This document shows, piece after piece, positions 5,198-5,315 of a stretch of 5,315 bases of DNA. Origin of the DNA: an uncultured archaeon (lineage in GTDB: Archaea; Korarchaeota; Korarchaeia; Korarchaeales; Korarchaeaceae); NCBI GenBank assembly GCA_938073845.1, contig CALJEO010000084.1, forward strand, positions 1 to 5,315, given 5' to 3'. The notes under the pieces were generated by a model that saw nothing but the letters and a program-made list of their open reading frames with translations, did not search any database and was not told where the DNA came from. The number at the start of each line of letters is the position of its first letter. The stretch's first letter is position 1. The translations under genes and the position numbers were made by a program.

Positions 5198-5315
5198 ATG
5201 AGAGTCGCCCTGGTCGTGCCCCCATCGCGTTCCTCCGTGAGGGAGGTACTGGGGGTCAACGGGGTCCCATTGGGTTTAGCCTACTTAGCTTCCGTTGCTA
5301 GGGAGGAAGGTCATC
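5198..5315 (+). CDS. cobalamin-binding radical SAM protein, N-terminal part, runs off the right edge
   Basis: Only the first 39 codons are present. They read as the first strand and helix of a B12-binding domain found in front of many radical SAM enzymes: MRVALVVPPS, then NGVPLGLAYLASVAREEGH. The P-P turn, the P-L-G-L-A-Y-L-A helix and the E-E-G-H end are typical of that family. In such proteins a Rossmann-like cobalamin domain is followed by a CxxxCxxC iron-sulfur barrel. Neither the rest of the domain nor the cluster motif is in the window, so the reaction (often methylation or ring formation) is not readable. The gene is divergent from the small-protein operon. Confidence 0.78.
   Translation, partial: MRVALVVPPSRSSVREVLGVNGVPLGLAYLASVAREEGH

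Overview
The window looks archaeal, most likely from a hyperthermophile of the Korarchaeota/Thermoproteota kind. The evidence is direct. Arginine is coded mostly by AGG. Proteins are rich in charged and branched residues. BRE/TATA-like elements lie about 31 bases upstream of several start codons, so many transcripts should be leaderless or nearly so. Families present include a XerA-type tyrosine recombinase, a cobalamin-binding radical SAM N-terminus and a secreted protein with an S-layer-like domain. The exact lineage is an inference from style, not from a marker gene.

Left end (1-436): a minus-strand gene of unknown function runs off the left edge. It is followed by about 290 bases of AT-rich, apparently non-coding DNA. 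This stretch holds a striking inverted repeat (8-base arms, 6-base spacer) that can be read as two opposed TATA boxes or as a dif-like recombinase site. It also holds a 13-base palindrome, two very short ORFs and the promoter of the next gene.

Middle left (437-2850): a 350-residue protein with a C-terminal winged helix (plus strand) meets, tail to tail and with no base between the stop codons, a 415-residue exported protein (minus strand). The exported protein joins a thioredoxin/TlpA-like domain (CPHC), an Ig-like domain, an S-layer-like domain and a terminal EF-hand-type calcium loop. It is read from its own promoter.

Middle right (2851-4262): a two-gene minus-strand operon encodes a tyrosine recombinase with a complete R-K-H-R-H-Y catalytic set and, 7 bases downstream, a flavin reductase-like FMN-binding protein.

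Right (4294-5315): two tandem, overlapping minus-strand genes encode small proteins that look like diverged paralogs with a YbjN/type III secretion chaperone-like fold pattern. Across a 138-base divergent promoter region, a plus-strand cobalamin-binding radical SAM gene begins and runs off the right edge. No tRNA, rRNA, CRISPR array or insertion sequence was seen. The genes do not form one obvious pathway. The strongest leads are the unusual exported thioredoxin, the paralogous small-protein pair, and the dif-like repeat in the same window as a XerA-type recombinase.
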